A DNA stretch of 64,000 nt from SCUB01 sp041918675 (GTDB lineage: Bacteria; Pseudomonadota; Alphaproteobacteria; Rhizobiales; Xanthobacteraceae): assembly GCA_041918675.1 (NCBI GenBank), contig JAYRVF010000001.1, positions 1 to 64,000 on the forward strand, in the 5' to 3' direction. Of this stretch, positions 39,835 through 48,513 are shown one piece after another (the first letter of the stretch is position 1; each line of letters opens with the position of its first letter). The translations under genes and the position numbers were made by a program. The notes under the pieces are model-generated. The model worked only from the letters and a program-made list of their open reading frames with translations. It ran no database searches and was not told the DNA's origin.

Positions 39835-40400
39835 CTGGTTGATGTGAAATTCGTCGCAATTCTTAGCGAACAGGAATGAATCGGCCGTAAAGCCGATCTC
39901 CGGGAAGAAGCCAATTGCCGTTAATGGGGTGGGCCCCGGGCAGCAATCCGTGCGAATGGCTCATGAATTGCGCTAAAATGTCGGCGAAAAGCGGGGGTCG
40001 GGATGAGCATTCGTTAACCATGCGTGGGCGCGCGTGCCGCTGCCTAGCCCGACATACCGAAATTCCGCCCGCAAGGTCGTGAGACAACTTCACCGAAGCA
40101 CTTGGTCGGGCGGTGACCGGGTGTTGCCCGCTGACAATCCGGGCATGCCCAACCGGGGGCCGAGGACTTCGCCGGCCCTTGCGGGGGGCGGGCGATGAGG
40201 CCATATTTTGAGACGCCGGGCCGCGATCACCGAATATTGACGGCGGGATGCGGGAAAGCGCGCGAACTCTCGGGGGATGGCGGCGCGACGGGAAATTGCC
40301 GAGACTGAAGACCGTGGCGAACAAACAGATCCGACCCACCCCGCGACAGCATGTCGATGCCGCCGCCGCCCGCGCGGCCGGTGCGTCGCGCGCGCTGCGC
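39835..40400. other. intergenic gap upstream of clpS, no gene recognised
   Basis: The 566-bp gap between paralogue 2 and clpS shows scattered GC-rich dyads (for example around 40130-40190) and TTAACCATGCG near 40014, which resembles a single CtrA half-site. A frame continuous with clpS is open from 40248 but its extra 51 residues are low-complexity. I see no RNA gene. Confidence 0.4.
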
Positions 40401-40736
40401 ATGGGCGAGGACGACGATCGCAAACCCGGCGATCCGCGGACGCCCGGCACCGCCGTCATCAGCAAGACGCAGACCAAGCCGAAGCGGCCGAGCCTTTACC
40501 GCGTGCTGATCCTCAACGACGACTACACGCCGATGGAATTCGTCGTTCACGTTCTCGAACGTTTCTTCAACAAGGATGTCGAGACCGCGACCAAGATCAT
40601 GCTGACCGTTCACCATCACGGCATCGGTGAATGCGGCGTCTTCACCTACGAGATCGCCGAGACCAAGGTGACGCAGGTCATGGATTTCGCCCGCAAGCAC
40701 CAACATCCTTTGCAATGTGTGATGGAAAAGAAGTAG
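40401..40736 (+). CDS. clpS: ATP-dependent Clp protease adaptor ClpS
   Basis: This 111-residue N-end-rule adaptor delivers substrates with destabilising N-terminal residues to ClpAP. The core covers residues 32-111: RPSLYRVLILNDDYTPMEFV contains the substrate-contacting NDDYTPMEFV segment, followed by TVHHHGIGECGVFTYEIAET with the conserved His residues. The ATG at 40401 gives the typical length, with a flexible N-terminus (MGEDDDRKPGD) that is needed for ClpA control; in-frame starts upstream would add a low-complexity extension. clpA follows 143 bp downstream, the usual pairing. Confidence 0.93.
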   Translation: MGEDDDRKPGDPRTPGTAVISKTQTKPKRPSLYRVLILNDDYTPMEFVVHVLERFFNKDVETATKIMLTVHHHGIGECGVFTYEIAETKVTQVMDFARKHQHPLQCVMEKK

Positions 40737-40879
40737 ACTGAGCGCGGGTCCGGCGGAGGCATCGTCGTCGTCCGGATCGCGAGCATACCCGCGCTTTGCG
40801 CGCGGTCTGGAGCGCGCCGTTCTTCACCGGCGGACGCGCGGGGTGGCTGGGACAAGCTGAGACAACATGAAGGACGCGA

Positions 40880-43327
40880 ATGCCCACATTCTCGCACAGC
40901 CTTGAACAGTCGCTGCACCGCGCGCTGGCCGTCGCCAACGAGCGCCACCATCAATACGCCACGCTCGAACATCTGCTGTTGTCGCTGATCGACGATCAGG
41001 ACGCGGCCGCGGTGATGCGCGCCTGCAATGTCGATCTCGACAAGCTGCGCGCCAGCCTCATCAATTACCTCGATACCGAGTTCGACAACCTGGTGAACGA
41101 GAGCGGCGAGGATTCCAAGCCGACCGCCGGCTTCCAGCGCGTCATCCAGCGCGCGGTCATTCACGTGCAGTCCTCGGGCCGCGAGGAGGTGACCGGCGCC
41201 AACGTGCTGGTCGCGATCTTCGCCGAGCGCGAGAGCCACGCCGCGTTCTTCCTGCAGGAGCAGGACATGACGCGCTACGACGCCGTCAACTACATCAGCC
41301 ACGGCATCGCCAAGCGACCGGGCGCCTCGGAGTCGCGGCCCGTCCGCGGCATCGACGAGGAGACCGAGTCCAAGACCGGCGACGAGCCGAAGAAGAAGGG
41401 CGACGCGCTGGAATCCTATTGCGTCGACCTCAACAAGAAGGCGCGCGAGGGCAAGATCGATCCGCTGATCGGCCGCGAGGCCGAGATCAGTCGCACCATT
41501 CAGGTGCTGTGCCGCCGCCAGAAGAACAATCCGCTGCTGGTCGGCGAGGCCGGCGTCGGCAAGACCGCGATCGCGGAAGGGCTGGCGCGCCGCATCGTCG
41601 ATCACGACGTGCCGGAGGTGCTGCGCGCGGCGACGGTATTCTCGCTCGACATGGGCACGCTGCTCGCCGGCACGCGCTATCGCGGTGATTTCGAGGAACG
41701 CCTCAAGCAGGTGATCAAGGAGCTGGAGGCCCATCCCGACGCGATCCTGTTCATCGACGAAATCCACACCGTGATCGGCGCGGGGGCGACCTCGGGCGGG
41801 GCGATGGACGCCTCGAACCTGCTCAAGCCGGCGCTCGCGGCCGGCACGCTGCGCTGCATTGGCTCGACCACCTACAAGGAATACCGCCAGTATTTCGAGA
41901 AGGACCGCGCGCTGGTGCGTCGCTTCCAGAAGATCGACGTCAACGAGCCGACGGTCGAGGACGCCGTCGCGATCCTGAAGGGGCTCAAGCCCTATTTCGA
42001 GGACTACCACAAGCTCAAATACACCAACGAGGCGATCGAGGCGGCGGTGACGCTGTCGGATCGCTACATCCACGACCGCAAGCTGCCCGACAAGGCGATC
42101 GACGTGATCGATGAATCGGGCGCCGCGCAAATGCTGTCGCCGGAAAACCGCCGCAAGAAGACCATCGGCCTGAAGGAGATCGAGGCGACCGTGGCCACCA
42201 TGGCGCGGATTCCGCCGAAGTCGGTGTCGAAGGACGACGCCGAGGTGCTCAGGCATCTCGAAGCGACCCTGAAGCGGTCGGTGTTCGGCCAGGAAAAGGC
42301 GATCGAGGCGCTCGCGGCCTCGATCAAGCTGGCGCGGGCGGGCTTGCGCGAACCGGAAAAGCCGATCGGCAGCTACCTGTTCTCGGGACCGACCGGCGTC
42401 GGCAAGACCGAGGTCGCCAAACAGCTCGCCCAGTCGCTCGGCGTCGAGCTGCTGCGCTTCGACATGTCGGAATACATGGAGCGCCACACCGTCTCGCGCC
42501 TGATCGGCGCGCCGCCCGGCTATGTCGGGTTCGATCAGGGCGGCCTGCTCACCGACGGCGTCGACCAGCATCCGCATTGCGTGGTGCTGCTCGACGAGAT
42601 CGAGAAGGCGCATCCCGATCTCTACAACGTGCTGTTGCAGATCATGGATCACGGCCGGCTCACCGACCACAACGGCAAGCAGGTCAACTTCCGCAACGTC
42701 ATCCTGATCATGACGACCAACGCGGGGGCGGCCGATCTCGCCAAGCAGGCCTTCGGCTTCACGCGCTCCAAGCGCGAGGGCGACGACGCCGAGGCGATCA
42801 ACCGCACCTTCGCGCCGGAATTCCGCAACCGGCTCGACGCCGTCATCGCCTTCGCCCATCTGAGCGAGGAGGTGATCGCGAAGGTGGTGGAGAAATTCGT
42901 GCTGCAGCTCGAGGCCCAGCTCGCCGACCGCGACGTGACGATCGAATTGTCGGAGCCGGCCAGTCGCTGGCTTGTCGCGCACGGCTACGACGAACAGATG
43001 GGCGCGCGGCCGATGGCCCGCGTCATCCAGGAGCACATCAAGAAGCCGCTCGCCGACGAGCTCCTGTTCGGCAAGCTCAAGCGGGGCGGCCATGTGCGGG
43101 TGGTGATCGAGAAGGACGAAAAGGGCGAGGACCGGATCGGCTTCGAGTTCCTCGACGGACCGGTGACGCCCAAGCCGGAAAGGCTGCCGGCGCCTGGGCG
43201 CAAGCGCGCCGCGAGCCGCAAGCCACGGCCGAAATCGCCGCCGAAGTCGCCGCCGAAACCGGACCGGCCGGGCGGGTCCGGTGGTTCGAAAGGTTCGGTG
43301 CCGCGCACGCCGCTCGTCAAGGCGTAG
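40880..43327 (+). CDS. clpA: ATP-dependent Clp protease ATPase subunit ClpA
   Basis: This 815-residue AAA+ unfoldase partners the ClpP peptidase and takes substrates from ClpS. The N domain (residues 1-145) carries two Clp repeats (HSLEQSLHRALAVANERHHQ). The first ATPase domain has Walker A GEAGVGKT and Walker B ILFIDEIHT; the second has GPTGVGKT and VVLLDEIEKAHPD. The C-terminal small domain follows, with a Lys/Pro-rich extension of about 45 residues not found in E. coli ClpA. The ATG at 40880 follows AAGGACG. A Rho-independent terminator lies 27 bp downstream of the stop. Confidence 0.95.
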   Translation: MPTFSHSLEQSLHRALAVANERHHQYATLEHLLLSLIDDQDAAAVMRACNVDLDKLRASLINYLDTEFDNLVNESGEDSKPTAGFQRVIQRAVIHVQSSGREEVTGANVLVAIFAERESHAAFFLQEQDMTRYDAVNYISHGIAKRPGASESRPVRGIDEETESKTGDEPKKKGDALESYCVDLNKKAREGKIDPLIGREAEISRTIQVLCRRQKNNPLLVGEAGVGKTAIAEGLARRIVDHDVPEVLRAATVFSLDMGTLLAGTRYRGDFEERLKQVIKELEAHPDAILFIDEIHTVIGAGATSGGAMDASNLLKPALAAGTLRCIGSTTYKEYRQYFEKDRALVRRFQKIDVNEPTVEDAVAILKGLKPYFEDYHKLKYTNEAIEAAVTLSDRYIHDRKLPDKAIDVIDESGAAQMLSPENRRKKTIGLKEIEATVATMARIPPKSVSKDDAEVLRHLEATLKRSVFGQEKAIEALAASIKLARAGLREPEKPIGSYLFSGPTGVGKTEVAKQLAQSLGVELLRFDMSEYMERHTVSRLIGAPPGYVGFDQGGLLTDGVDQHPHCVVLLDEIEKAHPDLYNVLLQIMDHGRLTDHNGKQVNFRNVILIMTTNAGAADLAKQAFGFTRSKREGDDAEAINRTFAPEFRNRLDAVIAFAHLSEEVIAKVVEKFVLQLEAQLADRDVTIELSEPASRWLVAHGYDEQMGARPMARVIQEHIKKPLADELLFGKLKRGGHVRVVIEKDEKGEDRIGFEFLDGPVTPKPERLPAPGRKRAASRKPRPKSPPKSPPKPDRPGGSGGSKGSVPRTPLVKA

Positions 43328-43353
43328 GCGTGGGTCGCGGGGAATGAGTCAAG

Positions 43354-43376
43354 GCCGGGCCGCGCGCCCGGCTTTT
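43354..43376 (+). terminator. Rho-independent terminator of clpA
   Basis: GCCGGGC (43354-43360), loop CGCGC, and GCCCGGC (43366-43372) form a 7-bp GC stem followed by TTTT (43373-43376). Confidence 0.8.
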
Positions 43377-43498
43377 CGTTTCCCGGCCTCGGATTTAGGG
43401 CCCGCCTTTCCGAGGCCTTGCCCGTTCAGGTCTCGTTTTCGGGTCTTGTCGCCGCCGGCGCGGGCTGATAGGGGCGGCGGAACGGATGATCGTATGGA

Positions 43499-44017
43499 GT
43501 GATACGCGGGGTGAAGCGCCGGACCTACCAGGAACTCGCGGCCGAAGCGGCGGCCCAGATCGCCGAAATCGCGCCCTGGGATTTGAGCCGCATGCTCAAG
43601 GAGCGCGACGACCTTCTCGTGCTCGACGTGCGCGAGCCAGCCGAATTCGAGGCGCTGCGCCTTCGCGGCTCGATCAACGTGCCGCGCGGGGTGCTCGAAG
43701 CGGCGTGCGAATGGGACTATCCCGAAACCGTGCCGGAGCTGGTGCGCGCGCGCGAACGTCCGGTCGTCATCGTCTGCCGGTCGGGGGCGCGCAGCGCCTT
43801 CGCGGCGATCGTGATGAGGCTTCTCGGCTACGGCGAGGTCTATTCGCTCAAGCTCGGCGTGCGCGGCTGGAACGACGGCGACCTGCCGCTCGTCGACGCC
43901 ACAGGCGAGCCGGTCGACGGCGACGCCGCGGCCGACATGATCGATCCCGAAATCTCGCCCGAGCAGCGCGATCCGGCGCGGGTTAAGCCTGTCTCTGGGA
44001 AGCCGATCTCCGGCTAG
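43499..44017 (+). CDS. rhodanese-like domain protein
   Basis: This 172-residue protein has a single rhodanese domain. LLVLDVREPAEFEALRLRGS is at about residues 42-61, and the active-site loop VIVCRSGARSAFA places the catalytic Cys at about residue 97, able to carry a persulfide. It may supply sulfur or handle thiosulfate in the cytoplasm; no signal peptide is present. The C-terminal approximately 30 residues are polar and unrelated. Start codons at 43499 and 43511 are both GTG; the first gives a longer N-terminus but neither has an ideal ribosome site. It is monocistronic, between clpA and azlC. Confidence 0.85.
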   Translation: MIRGVKRRTYQELAAEAAAQIAEIAPWDLSRMLKERDDLLVLDVREPAEFEALRLRGSINVPRGVLEAACEWDYPETVPELVRARERPVVIVCRSGARSAFAAIVMRLLGYGEVYSLKLGVRGWNDGDLPLVDATGEPVDGDAAADMIDPEISPEQRDPARVKPVSGKPISG

Positions 44018-44187
44018 CCGGCTACCGGCGCGTCCGCGCTAGGCAAGCCGCCCCACGACCACCCGAAAATCTGGCCCGGACAAGCCAGCCATTCCGCCGC
44101 GTCGCTTGACTGCGCGCGCGCCGTCCCACGTGATAGGCGCGTCGTTCGGAATCGCGCATATGACCACGCCATTCATTCCACGGTCCT

Positions 44188-44283
44188 GACCACGGCCCCG
44201 ACCACGCCACAGACCACGCCACAGACCAGGCCACAGACCACGCCACAGACCAGGCCCTTGACCGTGCCATTGACCACGCCCGC
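44188..44283. repeat. 12-bp tandem repeat spanning the azlC start
   Basis: About eight 12-bp units of the form GACCACGCCACA follow each other, the clearest at 44200-44211, 44212-44223, 44224-44235 and 44236-44247, with diverging units on both ends. The period is a multiple of three. In the azlC frame the array encodes Thr-Pro-Gln-Thr repeats without a stop, and it runs through the chosen TTG start at 44258. Confidence 0.8.
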
Positions 44284-45010
44284 GCCGCTCGAATTCTCCT
44301 CCTCCTCGGCCGCTTTCGCGGGCGGCTTGCGCGAGGCGTTCCGTTCGCTCCTCGCTTACGTGCTGTTCGCGACCTATATCGGCATCGGCGCGCTCGCGCA
44401 TGATCTCCACTTCAGCTTCGGCTGGATCGTGGCCTCGACCTTGTTCGTCTGGGCCGCGCCCGCGCAGGTCATCATGGTGTCGACGCTGGCGAGCGGGAGC
44501 GGGGCGGCGCAGGCCGCGATCGCGGTGTGCCTGAGCGGCATCCGCCTGTTCCCGATGGTGGTTTCGCTGATGCCGATGCTGCGCGCGCGCGGCACGCGCT
44601 GGCGTTCGCTGCTGCTGCCGGCGCATTTCACCGCCGTCACCTTCTGGGTCGAGTCGCTGCGGCTGTTGCCCCGGGTTCCGCGCGAACGTCGCATCGCCTT
44701 CGTCAACGGCCTCGGCGCCGGCCTGGTGACGATCAGCACGGTCGCGACCGCGATCGGCTTCGTGCTCGCGGCGCGGCTTCCGCCCGTCATCGCTGCGGGC
44801 GTGTTGTTCCTGACGCCGGTGACCTTTCTCCTGAGCATCGGCGCCAACAGCCGCCGCGCGGAGGATTGGGTCGCGCTCGGCCTCGGGCTCGCGATCGCGC
44901 CGGTGGCGGCGCTCGCGCATACCGGGATCGATCTCGTCATCGGCGGGGTCGTGGCCGGCACGGTCGCCTATGGCGTCCACCGCTGGAGCAGGGGGCGGCG
45001 ATGGAGCTGA
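44258..45010 (+). CDS. azlC: AzlC family branched-chain amino acid exporter, large subunit
   Basis: This 250-residue inner-membrane protein has about five to six hydrophobic helices (residues 35-60, 65-90, 140-165, 180-200, 215-240). The family motif region AAPAQVIMVSTLASGSG near residue 70 and GIRLFPMVVSLMPMLRARG around 90-110 are typical of AzlC. With AzlD it exports leucine-type amino acids. The start is uncertain: TTG 44258 is the first ordinary start in a frame that stays open upstream through a 12-bp tandem repeat. The last 10 bp overlap the azlD start, so the two are coupled. Confidence 0.85.
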   Translation: MTVPLTTPAPLEFSSSSAAFAGGLREAFRSLLAYVLFATYIGIGALAHDLHFSFGWIVASTLFVWAAPAQVIMVSTLASGSGAAQAAIAVCLSGIRLFPMVVSLMPMLRARGTRWRSLLLPAHFTAVTFWVESLRLLPRVPRERRIAFVNGLGAGLVTISTVATAIGFVLAARLPPVIAAGVLFLTPVTFLLSIGANSRRAEDWVALGLGLAIAPVAALAHTGIDLVIGGVVAGTVAYGVHRWSRGRRWS

Positions 45011-45339
45011 TCGGCGACTGGCAGTCCTATCTTCTGCTGGCGCTCGCCGGCCTCTTTCCGAACGAGATCTGGCGCCTGCTCGGCCTGTGGGCGTCGCGCG
45101 GCCTCGACGAGGGATCGGAGCTGATGGTCTGGGTGCGCGCGGTCGCGACCGCGATCCTCGCCGGCGTCATCGCCCAGGTGCTGATCGCGCCGCCGGGCGC
45201 GCTCGCCGGCGCGCCCTTGTGGTTGCGGCTCGGCGCGGTCGCCGTGGGCGTCGCGGTCTTCTTCACGGCGCGGCGCTCGACGCTCGCCGGCGTCGCCGCC
45301 GCCGAGATCGCGCTGATGGGCGGGCTCTATCTCAACTGA
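45001..45339 (+). CDS. azlD: AzlD family branched-chain amino acid exporter, small subunit
   Basis: This 112-residue membrane protein has four hydrophobic helices (residues 7-25, 42-65, 72-90, 95-112), the standard AzlD size. The motif PNEIWRLLGLWASRGLDEGSE matches the family. It overlaps azlC by 10 bp and forms the transporter with it. The next gene is convergent (HIT protein), leaving a short gap of 43 bp with no clear terminator. Confidence 0.85.
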   Translation: MELIGDWQSYLLLALAGLFPNEIWRLLGLWASRGLDEGSELMVWVRAVATAILAGVIAQVLIAPPGALAGAPLWLRLGAVAVGVAVFFTARRSTLAGVAAAEIALMGGLYLN

Positions 45340-45382
45340 TGGCGCGAGCCGATCGCCACGTGCCGATCGACGCGCGGCGGAA

Positions 45383-45820
45383 TCAATCCTTGAGCGCGTC
45401 GATCATCGCCTTGGTGTGCGCGGCGAGCGCGGCGTCGTCTTCCTTGCGGCTCGCCGGCGGCAGCATCGCCACGCCTTCCTTGCGCGGAATGACGTGGACG
45501 TGAAGGTGATAGACGACCTGGCCGCTCGCAGGTTCGCTGAACTGCTGCAGCGTGATGCCGTCGGCGCCGAACGCCTTCATGCCGGCCTTGGCGATCTTCT
45601 GCGCGACGCGGATCACATGCGCGAGATCGTCGGGCGCCACGTCGAGCAGGTTGCGCGCGGGCGCCTTGGGGATGATCAGCGTGTGCCCCGGCGCGCGCGG
45701 CATGATGTCGAGAAAGGCGAGCGCGCGATCGTCCTCATAGACCTTGTGGCACGGCAGTTCGCCGCGGATGATCTTGGCGAAGATGTTGTTGGAGTCGTAG
45801 CTGGGCATCGGAGCCGCCAT
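45383..45820 (-). CDS. HIT family protein (nucleotide-binding hydrolase)
   Basis: This 145-residue protein belongs to the histidine triad superfamily (Hint branch). The N-terminal DSNNIFAKIIRGELPCHKV and LAFLDIMPRAPGHTLIIPK are conserved, and the catalytic triad motif HLHVHVIP is at about residues 105-112. It probably hydrolyses adenosine phosphoramidates or AMP-lysine adducts. The start Met at 45820 gives a normal length. Upstream on the same strand are the FemAB-like and GDPD genes, separated by 45 bp or less, so a leftward operon is likely. Confidence 0.9.
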   Translation of the reverse strand: MAAPMPSYDSNNIFAKIIRGELPCHKVYEDDRALAFLDIMPRAPGHTLIIPKAPARNLLDVAPDDLAHVIRVAQKIAKAGMKAFGADGITLQQFSEPASGQVVYHLHVHVIPRKEGVAMLPPASRKEDDAALAAHTKAMIDALKD

Positions 45821-45865
45821 GTTGGAATTGCGATCGCCCCCATTCACCTCACGTCGCGGCAAAGG

Positions 45866-47062
45866 TCAAGACGGCTCGCCACCGCCGCCACCGCCGCCGT
45901 CGCCTTGGCGAAACGGGCTCGACCCGGCGAGGTCGCGGGAGACCATGTCGACATAGGCGCGCTCATGCCCGAGATAGTCGTCGACCGCGCGGCGCAGCGC
46001 CGGATCGGCGATGTAATGGGCCGAATAGGTCGGCGCGGGGAGATAGCCGCGCGCGACCTTGTGCTCGCCCTGCGCGCCGGCCTCCACCCGCTTGAATTGG
46101 TGGCGGATGGCGTGATCGATCGCCTGGTAATAGCAGACCTCGAAATGGAGGAAGGGGTGGTGCTCGATCGCGCCCCAATGCCGGCCGTAGAGCGTGCCGT
46201 CGCCGACGAAGTTGATCGCGCCGGCGATCCAGCGTCCGCCGCGCTCGGCCATGATCAGCACGATGCGATCGCGCATGCGCTCGGCGAGGAGCGAATAGAA
46301 CGCGCGGTTAAGATAGGGCCGGCCCCATTTGCGCGATCCGGTCTCGATATAGAACGCGAAGAACGCGTCGAGCGCGGCCTCGGTGATCTCCGCGCCGGTA
46401 AGCGCGCGAACGGTGATGTCCTGGCCGAGCGCGTCGCGTCGTTCGCGCCGGATCACCTTGCGGTAGCGCGACGACAGCGCGCCGAGAAAATCGTCGAACG
46501 AGGCGAAGCCCGGATTGTCCCAATGATATTGCCGGTCGGTGCGCTTGAGGAAGCCGCGCGCGCTCAGGAAATCCCATTCCTCGCGCGTGGCGAAAGTGAC
46601 ATGGACGGAGGAAGCTTTCTCGCGCGCGCATAGCGCGAGGAGGCCGTCGGCGAGCGCGGCGCGGGCGGCGGCGTTCGTTGTTCCCTCGCGCGCGAGCAGG
46701 CGCGGGCCGGTCACCGGCGTGAACGGCGAGGCGACCTGAAGCTTGGGATAATAGCGTCCGCCGGCGCGCATATAGGCTTCCGCCCAGCCATGATCGAACA
46801 CGTATTCGCCGCGCGAATGTGATTTGAGATAGCACGGCGCGACGCCGACGATCGTTCCGCCCTCGCGGGCGACGAGATGGCGCGGCGCCCAGCCGGTCGA
46901 GGGCGCGGCGCAGCCGGAGATTTCGAGGCTTTCGAGAAAATCATGCGCGACGAAAGGATTTCCGCGCGCGCCATCGCCGACGCCGGCGCAGGCGTCCCAG
47001 TCGGTTTTCGCGACGTCCGAAATGGACGCGACGACGGTCAGTTCGAAATCGGATGCGGCCAT
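45866..47062 (-). CDS. DUF482/FemAB-like GNAT family N-acyltransferase
   Basis: This is a 398-residue protein of the peptidogalycan biosynthesis/recognition group. It opens with a GNAT-type lobe (NPFVAHDFLESLEISGCAAP), then GWAPRHLVAREGG and the long central section SSRYRKVIRRERRDA. The second lobe shows GGRWIAGAINFVGDGTLYGRHWG and ends with HKVARGYLPAPTYSAHYI, the family hallmark. It resembles FemX-type aminoacyl transferases by fold, but its substrate is unknown. It ends in a poly-Gly/Pro tail. It lies in a leftward cluster with GDPD, RidA and HIT genes. Confidence 0.85.
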   Translation of the reverse strand: MAASDFELTVVASISDVAKTDWDACAGVGDGARGNPFVAHDFLESLEISGCAAPSTGWAPRHLVAREGGTIVGVAPCYLKSHSRGEYVFDHGWAEAYMRAGGRYYPKLQVASPFTPVTGPRLLAREGTTNAAARAALADGLLALCAREKASSVHVTFATREEWDFLSARGFLKRTDRQYHWDNPGFASFDDFLGALSSRYRKVIRRERRDALGQDITVRALTGAEITEAALDAFFAFYIETGSRKWGRPYLNRAFYSLLAERMRDRIVLIMAERGGRWIAGAINFVGDGTLYGRHWGAIEHHPFLHFEVCYYQAIDHAIRHQFKRVEAGAQGEHKVARGYLPAPTYSAHYIADPALRRAVDDYLGHERAYVDMVSRDLAGSSPFRQGDGGGGGGGEPS

Positions 47063-47098
47063 GCTCGTCCGGTCGATGTGGCGCTCGCGCCGCCCGGG

Positions 47099-47851
47099 TC
47101 AGGGTTCGGGCGCAAATCCCTCGAAGATGATCTGGTCGGCCCATCGCGCCGCGCGCGCGCGTTGCTCGGGCGTGCGCACGGTCCAGGTGATGAGTGGGCG
47201 GGCGAACAGGTTGCGCGCGATCCACGGCGCGGGCGAGGGCAGGTCGTCGACCGAATAAGCGACGAAATGCGGCCGCGAGGCGAAGGCGTGGCGCAGTTGC
47301 CGCATCCGTCGTCGCCCGCTCCGGGAGACCGACGCCCATTCGGTGTCGTCATAGCGGTCCTGCGCGACGATGCCGCGCGCGAGTTCGGGCGCGAACCGGC
47401 GCGCGGCGAGAACCATGGCCGGGTCGAACGACATCAGCGCCGCCGGCCCGCGATAGGCGCGCAGCACCTTCGCGGCGCGCTCGACGAGGCCGTGGCTGTC
47501 GTCGAAATGGCTCTTGAGTTCGAGCACCATGGCGACGCGCCCGGCGACGAGATCGCAGAGCTCGCCGAGCGTCATCATCCGGTCGGCGGTCTCCTTGAAT
47601 GGAACCCGCTTCAGCGCGGCCGCCTCTAGGCTTCGCAACGCGCCGGCGCCGTCGGTGAGGCGTCCGAGCGCGTCGTCGTGATAAACCATCGCCTCGCCGT
47701 CGGCGCTGATCTGGAGATCGACCTCGATCGAGAAGTTCGCCGCCGTCGCGGCCGCGACCGCGGACGATGTATTCTCGATGATTCCGCGGACGCGATCATG
47801 CAGGCCGCGGTGGGCGATCGGCCGCGCGATCAGCCAGGAGAGCGCGCCCAT
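47099..47851 (-). CDS. glycerophosphodiester phosphodiesterase family protein
   Basis: This 250-residue protein has the GDPD TIM barrel. The catalytic sequence is IAHRGLHD at residues 12-19, with IENTS and the metal-binding pair in IEVDLQISADGEAMVYHDD; the last conserved stretch is ITWTVRTPEQ near residue 220. No signal peptide is present, so it is cytosolic and would hydrolyse glycerophosphodiesters from phospholipid turnover. It starts 9 bp downstream of the RidA stop and is followed 36 bp later by the FemAB-like gene, suggesting one transcript. Confidence 0.9.
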   Translation of the reverse strand: MGALSWLIARPIAHRGLHDRVRGIIENTSSAVAAATAANFSIEVDLQISADGEAMVYHDDALGRLTDGAGALRSLEAAALKRVPFKETADRMMTLGELCDLVAGRVAMVLELKSHFDDSHGLVERAAKVLRAYRGPAALMSFDPAMVLAARRFAPELARGIVAQDRYDDTEWASVSRSGRRRMRQLRHAFASRPHFVAYSVDDLPSPAPWIARNLFARPLITWTVRTPEQRARAARWADQIIFEGFAPEP

Positions 47852-47860
47852 GGCCGCGGC

Positions 47861-48328
47861 TCAGGCGACTTCGAACATGCCTTCGACCTCGACGGCGGCG
47901 TCGAACGGCAGCGCCGCCACGCCGATCGTGGTGCGGGCATGGCGGCCGGCGTCGCCGAACGCGGCGACCATCACGTCGGAGGCGCCGTTCATGACCTTCG
48001 GTCCATCGATGAAATCGGGCGTGGAGTTGATGAAGCCGCCCAGGCGCACGACGCGCGTGACGCGGTCGAGATCGCCGAGCGCGGCCTTGACCTGCGCCAG
48101 CAGGTTGACGGCGCAGGCGCGCGCGGCGGCGTGGCCGTGATCGATCGAGACGCCGCCGCCGAGCTTGCCCTTGGCCATCAATTGCCCGGATGCGTCGAAG
48201 CAGAGCTGCCCCGAAATGATGAGCAGGTTGCCGGTGCGCACGCCGCCCACATAATTGGCAACCGGGCTCGCCGGTGTCTGCAACACGATTCCCGCTTCCG
48301 TCAGTCTTTTCTCGACAACGCCCGCCAT
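47861..48328 (-). CDS. RidA/YjgF family protein
   Basis: This 155-residue protein belongs to the RidA superfamily, which hydrolyses reactive enamine/imine intermediates released by PLP enzymes, or is a related subfamily of unknown substrate. Recognisable parts are NYVGGVRTGNLLIISGQL and AALGDLDRVTRVVRLGGFINS, and GDAGRHARTTIGVAALPFDAAVEVEG with the conserved Arg of RidA and the Glu at the C-terminus. Length is at the longer end for RidA, typical of the alphaproteobacterial subfamily. It is the first gene of the leftward RidA-GDPD-FemAB-HIT cluster. Confidence 0.88.
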   Translation of the reverse strand: MAGVVEKRLTEAGIVLQTPASPVANYVGGVRTGNLLIISGQLCFDASGQLMAKGKLGGGVSIDHGHAAARACAVNLLAQVKAALGDLDRVTRVVRLGGFINSTPDFIDGPKVMNGASDVMVAAFGDAGRHARTTIGVAALPFDAAVEVEGMFEVA

Positions 48329-48513
48329 TTTTTCCTCACCGCCAAAAAATCCAGACACGGCCATCTTTCGCCCATGATGCGTGGGCAATCAAGCCGGAAG
48401 GCGGGCAGGGGCGCGCGTCGACGGGTACGACGCGGCGCGATTGCCGCGTGTGAACGCCTCGCCTAAGGTGCGGAATCGATTCCTGGCGGGATTTTTCGGC
48501 GATGGAGGGGGCG

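Noticed and set aside
40646..43093. An 815-residue frame on the minus strand over clpA
   Set aside because: Antisense shadow; clpA has all AAA+ motifs in the plus frame.
44022..44270. A minus-strand frame with Trp-Ser-Val-Ala repeats
   Set aside because: The repeats merely reflect the 12-bp DNA tandem repeat read backwards; no start signals or homology.
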